Assembly: GCF_900109685.1 (NCBI RefSeq)
Contig: NZ_FOBB01000002.1
Coordinates: forward strand, 285,663 to 349,662
Origin: Chitinophaga rupis
GTDB taxonomy: Bacteria > Bacteroidota > Bacteroidia > Chitinophagales > Chitinophagaceae
Length of the DNA: 64,000 nucleotides
Reading direction: 5' to 3'
The translations under genes and the position numbers were made by a program. Position 1 is the stretch's first letter. Each line of letters starts with the position of its first letter. The notes beneath the pieces are model-generated. The model made no database searches and was not told the origin of the DNA. It saw nothing but the letters and a program-made list of their open reading frames with translations. Positions 42,512 through 52,000 of the stretch are shown in pieces.

Positions 42512-43689
42512 CTCACCGCCAGCTCTTCCAGCAAAGCCGCTGTTCTGCCGGTGCCGCCTGCATTTTCAAAAGATGTTTTCACCTGTTGCGCTGCTGCCGC
42601 GTATTTCGGATCCTGCAGCACATCCCACACTGCATTTTTCAAATGTTCTGCTTTAAAACGTTTAAAGTTCAGCCGTACGCCGCTTTCCGTAGCGGTTACG
42701 CAGCCGGCTACAAAAGACTGATCGTATGCAATGGGTATCACTACCAGCGGCAGATGATGGGCCAGCGTTTCACACACGGTATTATGCCCGCCATGGCATA
42801 CTACGGCATCCAGGTAAGGCAGCAGCCCAAGCTGCGGCACTTTTTCCTGTACAATAAAATTATCCGGCCAGGTATCAAAAAGCGCGGGGTCAGATACTAC
42901 TACTACCGTGAGTGGCTCATTACCCAATGCGGTGCATACTTTGCTGAAGAAATCTTTTTTATAGGTATGGTCAAAGGTGGTACCTATTGATACCAGCACT
43001 TTATGCGGCTGGCCCATATGGTAAAACCGTTCCCATTCAAAGGGAATATTAGCCGGGCGGTGCGCAATTACCGGCCCTACAAACTGGTAATAGTCCGGTA
43101 ATTCTTTATCGCCAAAAAATGTTTTAGAGGTAAATACCAGCGTAAGCTGGTCCGAACACTGGATGGGTTGTGTAGCTGTTAAGCCTAATGATAGCTGTAA
43201 GGCTACTATACGCTGATCGCCCCATTCCTTTACTTTGGGCAGATTGTCCATGGCGCGTACTGCGGCAGGCGCTGTAACGGCGGTGGCATAGGGAATGCCC
43301 TTTTTAACGGCTGCCATGGCGCCGGCAAACAGCTCATGGTCATTGATCACCACATCCGGCTGAAAAGTATCCAGCCACTCCATAATGCCGGGAAACATAT
43401 ACCTGTTCAGCGGCACCAGCACATCGTCATACAGGAATTTAATGCTTTCCACGCCGTACACATTCTTTTGCTGGATAGCATCCATGTAGGGCTGGTTCTC
43501 TTCTCCATTATTTGTTTCATCATACTGGATCAGCAGCAGCTGTCCGCCGGGCGGCAGTTTTTCCTGCAGGGCAGGTTCCAGGCTTATCCAGCCCACTTCA
43601 TGCCCGCGCAGCAGCAATTCCGCGCCTACGCTCAGTGTTGGATTAATATGGCCCGTTAATGGAGGAACAACAAAAGCAAATTTTGCCAT
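42460..43689 (-). CDS. GT1-like (MGT-type) glycosyltransferase, repeat-extended C-terminus
   Basis: This 409-residue paralogue of the 398-residue GT has FVVPPLTGHINPTLSVGAELLLRGHEVGWI at the N-terminus and CHGGHNTVCETLAHHLPLVVIPIAYDQ at about residue 297. The C-terminal ~17 residues (SGPLTTVHSPQSLTQQL) are encoded by the GTGGACTGTGG repeat and are absent from the other GT, which ends shortly after the shared helix. The tail is probably neutral for function. It begins 11 nt after the hydrolase gene. Confidence 0.85.
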   Translation of the reverse strand: MAKFAFVVPPLTGHINPTLSVGAELLLRGHEVGWISLEPALQEKLPPGGQLLLIQYDETNNGEENQPYMDAIQQKNVYGVESIKFLYDDVLVPLNRYMFPGIMEWLDTFQPDVVINDHELFAGAMAAVKKGIPYATAVTAPAAVRAMDNLPKVKEWGDQRIVALQLSLGLTATQPIQCSDQLTLVFTSKTFFGDKELPDYYQFVGPVIAHRPANIPFEWERFYHMGQPHKVLVSIGTTFDHTYKKDFFSKVCTALGNEPLTVVVVSDPALFDTWPDNFIVQEKVPQLGLLPYLDAVVCHGGHNTVCETLAHHLPLVVIPIAYDQSFVAGCVTATESGVRLNFKRFKAEHLKNAVWDVLQDPKYAAAAQQVKTSFENAGGTGRTAALLEELAVSGPLTTVHSPQSLTQQL

Positions 43690-43700
43690 AGCCGTTATGG

Positions 43701-44468
43701 TTATTCTTGAGTGTAAAAAAAATCTTTCAGTGCATTGCCAATGGTAAAAGGCTCCTGCACCGGTATGTTATGATCGCCGTTCACAAAGAGTAAACGGGCA
43801 TCTTTTATTTTTTCCTGCAGCTCCAGCCCGGCGCTTACACAGTCGGAATCCTTACCGTAAATAAGCAGCGTTTCGTGCGGTATGTCTTTAATACCTCCGT
43901 TGCTGAAGAAATGCCTTTCCTGCTGCATATCCTGCCGGATGGTGCTTTCCTTTAACAGGAATTCGTAGAGCCGGTGCCGGCGTTCCAGCTGCCGTTTGCC
44001 CATTTTTGCAGGGGAGTGGTCGCCCTGCCCGTTCACGAAGTGTACCAGCAACTCTTTGCTATACACATCCACTACGTTCATGGTTTCCTGCTCATAAGGA
44101 TTGGGGCTTTCGATCACCGCCAGCTTTTTAATTTTTTCCGGGTGGCGGATGGCTGTTTTCAGGGCTATTAAGCCGCCATAGCTGTAACCGGCCAGGTACA
44201 CGGATGTTAGCTGTAAAGCGTCCATTAGCGCTAACAGCTCATCGCTCATGGATTGCAGGTCGTAACCATGCTGCGAACGGCCGCTCATACCGTGGCCTTT
44301 CAGATCATACAATACCACATGGTAGCGTTCTGCCAGTATGGGCGCAATATTAAAGTACCAGATAGAGAGATTGGTGAACATGCCATGTACCATTAACACG
44401 GTTTCGGCTGCTCCCTTGTTCATCTCCTGCAGGTGAATGCGTGTATGTGGCAGGTCCACTACAGGCAT
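43701..44468 (-). CDS. Alpha/beta hydrolase, possible product-release thioesterase
   Basis: This 255-residue protein has VLMVHGMFTNLSIW (oxyanion), the nucleophile elbow AGYSYGGLIAL near residue 97, a DSDCVSAG acidic region and the C-terminal VNGDHNIPVQEP catalytic His. No signal peptide. Neither synthase subunit carries a thioesterase domain, so this enzyme is the best candidate for releasing the finished chain, or for an ester exchange. Its ATG lies inside the ACP gene's end (10-nt overlap), showing tight coupling. Confidence 0.75.
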   Translation of the reverse strand: MPVVDLPHTRIHLQEMNKGAAETVLMVHGMFTNLSIWYFNIAPILAERYHVVLYDLKGHGMSGRSQHGYDLQSMSDELLALMDALQLTSVYLAGYSYGGLIALKTAIRHPEKIKKLAVIESPNPYEQETMNVVDVYSKELLVHFVNGQGDHSPAKMGKRQLERRHRLYEFLLKESTIRQDMQQERHFFSNGGIKDIPHETLLIYGKDSDCVSAGLELQEKIKDARLLFVNGDHNIPVQEPFTIGNALKDFFYTQE

Positions 44469-44758
44469 GACTGGATGTATTTGGTAATATCGCCCAGGTT
44501 CAGGCTAATGATCTGGTCCAGGTCCATATTGGATAACCAGCCGGTAAAATCAATGTCTTTGCCGAAATGGTTTTTTACTTTTTCAGAAAAGGCTACGATC
44601 TCAATGCTGTCCATTTCCAGGTCTTTGGTAAAGGAGCTGGCTGCTGTAATATCCAGGTCTTCCACAAATTCTTCACCTATTACTTCTGTGATGAATTGTT
44701 TCAGTACAGGCAGGATCTCTGCTTCGCTCAGCTTAGCGGGTTGTGTTAACTGGTCCAT
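44459..44758 (-). CDS. Stand-alone acyl carrier protein
   Basis: This 99-residue protein has the phosphopantetheine-attachment motif LEMDSIEIVAF (Ser near residue 51) in a four-helix carrier-protein pattern. It differs from the two ACP domains in the large subunit (SIDSIKRMEI), so it is not a recent duplicate. It may take over the acyl chain for the acyltransferases, or load the starter unit. It overlaps PKS subunit 2 by 13 nt at one end and the hydrolase by 10 nt at the other. Confidence 0.85.
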   Translation of the reverse strand: MDQLTQPAKLSEAEILPVLKQFITEVIGEEFVEDLDITAASSFTKDLEMDSIEIVAFSEKVKNHFGKDIDFTGWLSNMDLDQIISLNLGDITKYIQSCL

Positions 44759-47700
44759 CCGATAATGTAGTTTTTGTATTGAATAGTTTGAATGTGTACG
44801 CCTTGTATGGTTAAGGTTTCGCCGTTAATGGCCTCTACCACATAAGCCTTGGGGTTGCCCTGCAGGCCTTTGCCCAGTGATTTGCCATAGGCTTCTTTGG
44901 CTACCCAGTAGCGGGTAAGCCACTCCGCATGGTTGCGGTTACCCAGCAGCGCCAGCTCTGAGGGATCAAATACCAGCCCTTCAAAAGCGGTGTTGTGCTC
45001 CCGTATTTCTTCTATATCAATGCCTACGGGTTTGCCAAAGCGGGCAATGGCTACGGCATCTGTATTTTTATGCGCCAGGGAAATGTGTACATTGCCCGTC
45101 ATGTCGCCCTCCGTAAAGGGCTGGCCTGCTTCATTGGACCTGATGGCAAATTCCACCGGGTAATACAGGTTACCTGCTTCCAGCAGCAGGGCTTTTACTG
45201 CATCTTTTACGGCTACCCGGCTAATGACCCATTCTTTCTTTTTATGCAGGGGCATGCTGTTATGATGTTTTTTCTCCTCCTGGTTAAAGTAACGTTTCAC
45301 AATAAAATCCCAGGAGTTCACGCGGCTGTAAGCGTTGTGGAACATAAACACACCAGGCACAATTTCTTTTGCCAGCGTATGTTTGGGGGAGATGAGCGCA
45401 TTCCACAGCGGTTCATCAATTTCCAGGCGGCGGTTCTGCCAGCCGCGGATGATGGCCCATACCTTATCATCCCGTTTCAGGATAAAATCTGCAAATGCAA
45501 ATTCATCGTTCAGGGAAGTTAGCTGGCAGGTGCATTCAAAGCTGCCCTGCTGGTCTTCCATCTGCTGGTAGAACTCTACTTCCTGGATCTTAACTGGGAA
45601 GGCTATACGGTCTTTTGGCAGGGTCAGCTGCAGCCATAATCCAAACAGCTGCCCGGCATTATCCAGCAGGGAGCCTTTGCCGGCGCCGCCTTCAATAATA
45701 CCGGCAATACCTTTTTCAGCAATTACCTTTACTTCGGTAATACCCTGGTATGCAGGGCCGTGAAACATGCGCTGGGAGTAGATCTGCTGCGGCGTGATAG
45801 TAATCTGCAAAGGCGTACCAATATCTGCTGCCGTTTTTTCCGGCGTGCCATATTGCTGTGATAAATGTACTTCTGCATTGGCATATTTTTCCAGGTCCAG
45901 GTAAATACGGTCAGGTGCTTTCCATTCTCCTTTTACGGTTTCGCGGAAGGGGGTGGCCACATTCATCCACTGGAACACTTTTACCTGCATGATCTTTTGT
46001 ACTTCCATGCCGGGCGCGTTCTCTTTGGCTATATCGCCAAACATTTCAAGGATCATGGTCATGGGTATCACGGGCTCACAGTCATCTGCACAATGCCAGC
46101 CCGGCCGTTGGCGTATCAGGGAATGGTCTATGAGGTAAGGATGCGTATCCAGCGATACATCCAGCTTTTTTACCAGCGGCTGTTTTTGCAGTGGGGCAGC
46201 ATGCATCGCCGTATGGGCATGGCCGTTAGTGCCATTGCGATGGGTAGCCTTTTGCTGGAATATTTCCATTACGGATTGCTGTATGTCGGAGATCTCTGCA
46301 AAATTGTTCAGCAAAGCCTGCATCAGCGGGGAGGCTGCTGTTTCCGGCACTGCGCTGCGGTTGGCAGCCGGTACCGATAGCTTTTTCAGGGAAGGCAGCT
46401 CCCGCACAATGGGAGAGCCTAATTGCAGCTTTATAGGGCGATTAGCCGGTTTGCTTTTTATAGTGGAAGCGGCAGTTGCAGGTGCTTCCATAAATGAACT
46501 GTCCACGGCCTGGCCTTCTACAAACAGGGCAGCCAGTACGCGTTGCAGCTGTGTGAGGCCGGAGCGGGTGGGCACGCTGGCGGCTACGGCGCTGTAATTT
46601 TTTTGTTTCAGCGTATCATCCACAAAACCTATTAAACCACCGGCGCCTACCTGTACGAATACACGTACACCGGTTTCATACAATTTCTCTGTAAGCTCCC
46701 GGAAGCGCACCGGTTCTACCAAATGCTCCACGCTCAGCGCGCGGATGGCGGCAACATCATCCGGGTAAGTGGTTAATGTAGTGGCAGACCATACCGGTAC
46801 TGACGCCTGCTGGAATTCTAACTGGTTCATACCATCCAGCAGCAGCTCCAGCTTGTCTTTTACAAAGGGGGAGTGAAAGCCTGACTGGAAGGGCAGCACC
46901 TGGTAAAAGACCTGTTCTGCTTTTAAGGTATGGATAAATTCTTCCACCGCTTCATTGGTGCCGCAAAGGATCACCTGCTGCGGGCAATTATCAATAGAAA
47001 GGTAAATGTCCTTAGTGGCGGCCAGCAATGGTTTTAGCCGTTCGTAGCCGCAGCCTGCTACCAAAAAGGTAGCGTTCTTTTGTTCAAACAGGGTAGGGTC
47101 CAGCTGCGCCTGCAGGCGTAACAGTGATTGCTCTGTTACCATTTCAGCGGCGCGGCCTGCCAGCCACTCACCCAGGCTATGCCCTGCATTCAGGTGCGGT
47201 TGTACGCCTAAGCGCTTCAGGGCGCTATCCAGGATACCGCTGTTCTCCATTTGCTGCTGCGCTGCGCCTAACACGCCATCGGTGGCGGCTACCCGCGGTA
47301 AGCCGGGCAGGTTAAAATACTGTGCTACGCTGCTGGTTTCGCCCCCGGCCAGGCCATCCAGCCCCGGGAACAGGAAGGCTATTTTACCACCCTGTAATAA
47401 CATGGGTTCGTTGGAGAACCAGATGTCCTGCCGGTTACGCCAGGGCACATCTTTGTTTACAATTTTTAGAGCGCGTTGTATACGTTCCGGTGTGGGATCA
47501 AAAATGGCTATGCGGTAAGCGCCTTCACCGGTAAAGGTTTCATTGGTTTCCAATGCCTGCAGCAGCGCGGCTTTATTGGGCCTTGCCAGTAACAGCACCG
47601 CATCTTTTTGCGCTGCAGCGCCTATGCCGTTGAATTGTTTTTTAGCAATACCTTCCTGGATAGCTACGGCTTCCATTACTACGTGTGCATTAATGCCACC

Positions 47701-49041
47701 AAAGCCAAACGCGTTCACCCCGGCACGGCGCGGCAGCCTGGTTTCATCCCAGGGCGTTGCGTAGTGTATAGGTGTGAACCGTGTTTTTTCCATAAAAGGT
47801 AAGGGTTCTTCACAATGCAGGGTGGGGGGCAGCTGGCCGTGATGCAGTGCCAGCGCGGTTTTAATAAGCCCTGCTATACCGGCTGCGGGCATGGCATGGC
47901 CTATCATGGATTTGATGGTGCCAATGCCTGCTTTGGGCAGATCCGTTGCGCTGCCAAATACATTCAGCAGGGTTTCCAGCTCTGTTTTGTCGCCCAGCTG
48001 GGTGGCGGTGCCGTGCGCTTCTATTAAACCAATATCACGCAGGTCAGCGCCGGCCTGCTGCCAGGCTTGCAGAATGGCTTTTGTTTGCCCTTTTACGGAG
48101 GGGCTCATTACGCTTACGCCTGCGCCATCGCTGGATACGCCTACACCCTTAACGACAGCGTATATACGATGTCCGTCGCGGATGGCATCTTCCAGTCTTT
48201 TCAGCACTACAAAGCCGCAGCCTTCCCCAATGATCACGCCATCTGCACGCTGGTCAAAAGGCCTGATCTGCTGGTTGCGTGATAAGGCGCCCAGCTGGGT
48301 GAAGATGCTCCAGAAAGGCGCATTCTGCGAGGCATGCACGCCGCCGGCTATTACCATATCAGAGCGGCGGCTGCTCAGCTCCTGCACGGCATGATCTACT
48401 GCTATGAGGGAGCTTGCACAGGCGGCATCAATGGTATACGCTGTGCCACCCAGGTTCAGGCGGTTAGCCACCAGAGAGGCTACCAGGTTAGGGATCAGGC
48501 CCATGGCCGTATCCGGGCCAAAGCGGCCTTTCTTTACCTGGAACTCTTTTTTTACCAGGTCTAATTCTTCTGATCTTAAATTGGGTAGCAGGTGCTGCAA
48601 TACCCGTACTATTTGTTCACCAGTTCTAATAATTTCAATACCTCTTACTGCGCCGGGTCCGGGGTAGTTCCCTTTGCCAATGATGATGCCTGTTTTTTCC
48701 AGCGATAAATTCTTTTCAAACACACCGGCATCATTCAGCGCTTTATGGGCCAGGTGTAGGGCCAGCAGCTGCTCCGGCTCCGTGCTTTCCACTACCAGCG
48801 GCAGTATGCCAAATTGTATAGGATCAAATTCCGCAAAATCATCTATAAACCCGCCGCGCCGGCAGTAGAACCGGTCTACCGCTACCTCCCCGTCAAAGAA
48901 CATACTCTCCATCCGGTTTTCCGGTACGGTCTGTATCGCATCTACCCTGTTGATGATATTTTTCCAGAAAGCAGCTACATCAGGGGCGCCCGGGAAAATG
49001 CAGGACATACCTATGATAGCTACGTCTATGTTGTGGTCCAT
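44746..49041 (-). CDS. Lipid/polyketide synthase subunit 2: KS-AT-DH-PPTase
   Basis: This 1431-residue protein runs in order as follows. Ketosynthase, residues ~5-455: Cys in IDAACASSLIAV ~207, His in EAHGTATQLGDK and KSMIGHAMPAAG. PfaB-like acyltransferase, ~555-850: GHSLGEW Ser ~620, FHSPF motif. Linker. Double-hotdog dehydratase, ~960-1200: HPYLIDHSL...PVIPMT with an insertion, then LLDNAGQ as the DxxxQ element. Sfp-type phosphopantetheinyl transferase, ~1210-1431: HISLAHKN, VGIDIEEIR ~1340, WVAKEAYGKSLGKG ~1380. All active-site residues seem present. The fused PPTase means the system can activate its own carrier domains. It starts 28 nt after subunit 1. Confidence 0.85.
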   Translation of the reverse strand: MDHNIDVAIIGMSCIFPGAPDVAAFWKNIINRVDAIQTVPENRMESMFFDGEVAVDRFYCRRGGFIDDFAEFDPIQFGILPLVVESTEPEQLLALHLAHKALNDAGVFEKNLSLEKTGIIIGKGNYPGPGAVRGIEIIRTGEQIVRVLQHLLPNLRSEELDLVKKEFQVKKGRFGPDTAMGLIPNLVASLVANRLNLGGTAYTIDAACASSLIAVDHAVQELSSRRSDMVIAGGVHASQNAPFWSIFTQLGALSRNQQIRPFDQRADGVIIGEGCGFVVLKRLEDAIRDGHRIYAVVKGVGVSSDGAGVSVMSPSVKGQTKAILQAWQQAGADLRDIGLIEAHGTATQLGDKTELETLLNVFGSATDLPKAGIGTIKSMIGHAMPAAGIAGLIKTALALHHGQLPPTLHCEEPLPFMEKTRFTPIHYATPWDETRLPRRAGVNAFGFGGINAHVVMEAVAIQEGIAKKQFNGIGAAAQKDAVLLLARPNKAALLQALETNETFTGEGAYRIAIFDPTPERIQRALKIVNKDVPWRNRQDIWFSNEPMLLQGGKIAFLFPGLDGLAGGETSSVAQYFNLPGLPRVAATDGVLGAAQQQMENSGILDSALKRLGVQPHLNAGHSLGEWLAGRAAEMVTEQSLLRLQAQLDPTLFEQKNATFLVAGCGYERLKPLLAATKDIYLSIDNCPQQVILCGTNEAVEEFIHTLKAEQVFYQVLPFQSGFHSPFVKDKLELLLDGMNQLEFQQASVPVWSATTLTTYPDDVAAIRALSVEHLVEPVRFRELTEKLYETGVRVFVQVGAGGLIGFVDDTLKQKNYSAVAASVPTRSGLTQLQRVLAALFVEGQAVDSSFMEAPATAASTIKSKPANRPIKLQLGSPIVRELPSLKKLSVPAANRSAVPETAASPLMQALLNNFAEISDIQQSVMEIFQQKATHRNGTNGHAHTAMHAAPLQKQPLVKKLDVSLDTHPYLIDHSLIRQRPGWHCADDCEPVIPMTMILEMFGDIAKENAPGMEVQKIMQVKVFQWMNVATPFRETVKGEWKAPDRIYLDLEKYANAEVHLSQQYGTPEKTAADIGTPLQITITPQQIYSQRMFHGPAYQGITEVKVIAEKGIAGIIEGGAGKGSLLDNAGQLFGLWLQLTLPKDRIAFPVKIQEVEFYQQMEDQQGSFECTCQLTSLNDEFAFADFILKRDDKVWAIIRGWQNRRLEIDEPLWNALISPKHTLAKEIVPGVFMFHNAYSRVNSWDFIVKRYFNQEEKKHHNSMPLHKKKEWVISRVAVKDAVKALLLEAGNLYYPVEFAIRSNEAGQPFTEGDMTGNVHISLAHKNTDAVAIARFGKPVGIDIEEIREHNTAFEGLVFDPSELALLGNRNHAEWLTRYWVAKEAYGKSLGKGLQGNPKAYVVEAINGETLTIQGVHIQTIQYKNYIIGWTS

Positions 49042-49069
49042 TTTTATGATTTATTTCCCTCTTTCTTTA

Positions 49070-52000
49070 TCAGAAAGTAACATTACCGGCCATGATCACT
49101 ACCTGGCTTTCATTGCCATACTTCAGTTCATCAATAAAGGTTTCCATACCATCGCCCAGTGGTATTAAGGCTATGCCACGGCGTTCGTATTCCTTTTCCA
49201 GCGAAGGGGATACCATGCCGGTGCCTTTCCAGGGGCCCCAGTTAATGGCCATCACCTTAGCTTTCAGCTGCTGTTTCAACACCCGTGCATAACGGTCCAT
49301 TACACTGTTGGCGGCTGCATAATCCGTTTGCCCGCGGTTACCATATACAGAGGCTACGCTGGAGAACAGGACCACGAACTGCGTATCTGCATTCAGGTGT
49401 TCAGCCAGCACGCGCAACGGTGTTACTTTGGTGGAGAATACGCGCTCAAAGGATTCCGGTGTTTTCTGGTGAAACAGCTTATCTTCCAGCAGGCCGGCGC
49501 CATGCACCACGCCATCAATACGGCCATACTCTTTATACACCTGGCTCATGAAAGCGCGCAGGGCGGCTTCATCCCGCAGGTCAAGCGAATGATAGCTAAC
49601 CGTAGCGCCGTTGTGTTCCAGAGCTGTGAGGGTATTCAGGATCTGGTTATGTTTATGGATCTCTGCTGCACGTTTTTCAATGTCGGCCGGTTTTTTCAGC
49701 TCACCTTGCGCTACCAGGTACTGGCGGATCTCGTCTTTGGTTTTAAGATGCACCAGGCTTTCCTGTGAGAGCTTGCGCGGATCGGCAGAGCGGCCTACCA
49801 GGATATAATGACAGGGATATTCTTTAGAGAAACGGATCATCAGCTCCGCTGTAATGCCCTGTGCACCGCCGAATACCAGCACCACAGATTGTTTGGTGAG
49901 GTGAATGCCGGACGTAGTGCCAATGGTAAGCGGGGCATGCACCGGTTCCAGCGTTTGGCGCTGCCCGTTAAGATAGGTAACTTCTGCAGGGCCTTCCGGA
50001 TGGAGAATTTCATCTAATGCAATGGCGGCAATTTTTTCCGGCGACAGCTTATTGGCCAGGTTAATGGTACGGCAGGTAGTATGCTCATACTCTTTATCCA
50101 GGCTTTTGAAAAAGCCGCTGTAACCCTGGAAGTGCTGCAGCAACAGGTGATCTGCCGCTTGTGTTACATGCCCGTCAAAATCAGAGAGGGCATATACCCA
50201 TTTCACTTTCTCAAAATCCAGCTTCTTCACCATGGAAACGGAGGTGATAATATCGTTTCTTTTTGGCGAGGAGAAAATATCCAGTATAATAAGGCCGTGA
50301 TAGGCTTCCAGTGAGTCAGCTTCCGTTATTATGGAGGCCTGTGCGCCCTGCTGTTCCAGCAGCTGTTTAACCGCTGTTGCAATGGGACCGCCATCATCTG
50401 TTATGGCAAAGTGTAAGCCTTTTAACTGCGCGGGCGACAGGCGCTGCATGGCGGAGGGCGTAAGCTCAAAGCGCAGGCGGGAAAGCTTTTCCTTCAGGCT
50501 CTCTTTTACAAAACCTTCTTCAATGATCTTTTTAGCTTCCTGCACTGGTTCAAAATTACCGGCAGTGCTTTCTGCTATCCAGCTGATCAAACCCTGTAAG
50601 GTTTTTATGGATGCCAGCTTTTCCATCATCTCCTCCCCATTGCCATTGGCCTGCTGCAGGCCACCCAGGCGGGTTTTCAGCTCTCCAATGATCTCCATGC
50701 GTTTAATGGAGTCAATGCTCAGGTCTGCTTCCAGGTCCAGCTCAAGGCCCAGCATATCCGGCGGGTAACCGGTTTTTTCACTTACTACATTTAAGAGTAC
50801 GGTTTGGATCTCAGTAACAGATAAACCTTTGGAGGGTGTTGCAGCTGCCTGGATAGTAACTGCGGGTATGGGAGCGGGTGCGGTAGCTGCGTTTTCCTGT
50901 GCGTTGGTTGTTAACCAGTCCACCAGCCCTTTCAGCGTTTTTATGGCTGCCAGCTGCTCAACCAGCGATTCTTCACTGTGCGTGCTGCTATTAAAGCCGC
51001 CCAGGCGGGTTTTCAGCTCTCCAATAATCTCCATGCGTTTAATGGAATCAATGCTCAGGTCTGCTTCCAGATCCATTTCCATGCCTAGCATATCCGACGG
51101 GTAACCGGTTTTATCGCTGATCACTGACAGCAGAATGGCCTTTACATCTTTTTCCACGGCCAGGGTTTGCACACCATTCGTGTAAGCATGCCCGTTTGAC
51201 CCGTTACTATGGTGGCCGTTATTGCCATTATGTCCATTGGAGCCATTATAAGTATCGCTGAGGTTAGTGATGTTTGTACCATCGGTATGTACGGCAATGA
51301 TCTTGCGGGGCGCCGGGTCCTGCATGGGAAGGTCTGCGCTGTGGAAGCTTTGCGGGGTATGGCCCAGGTAACCTAAAATCACATCGCGCTGTGCCTGTAC
51401 AATATGTTTCAGGCTGTTCAGGTAAGCTTCTACCATCTGTTCCGCACCACTATTATTATTGATCACTACTGTATTAGGCTCCGTACCTTTTAATGCCAGT
51501 GGTGTTATAATGGGCATGGCGCCATGGGCTGGCAGCTTTCCGTAAGCGGGTACTGCCATCTGCCCGTTCACCAGCCAGACAGTACTTGGTTTTTTATACT
51601 GGTCAATGGCTTCCAGGTCCAGCTGCTTTGCATTACGGCCGTCAAATAAACGGTCCAGCTGCACGGTTCTGCCACTTGCCATGTAGCGGGCAATGGTGTG
51701 CAGCAGGTGGGTAATGCCCGGCTGGTCTTTATCTTCTGTATGCAGGATCAGCTCATCATCACCTATAATAGACCTGGTAAGGTTGCTTAACACTTTACCC
51801 GGACCTACTTCAATGAATATACGTGCGCCCTGTGCATACATTTGTTCTATTTCTTCTGTAAAACGCACCGGCTGTACCAGGTGTGTTGCCAGCCTTTCCT
51901 TAATGGATGCAGGCTCCGTAGGGTATGCTGCTGCAGTGGTGTTTGACCATACGGGAATAGCAGGCGTTTTAAAGCTCACATCCTTCAGCGCATCGGCAAA

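Noticed and set aside
47891..48394. Plus-strand open frames across the synthase genes
   Set aside because: They are complement shadows in high-GC3 coding DNA, with no family signatures, and lie inside well-supported minus-strand domains.
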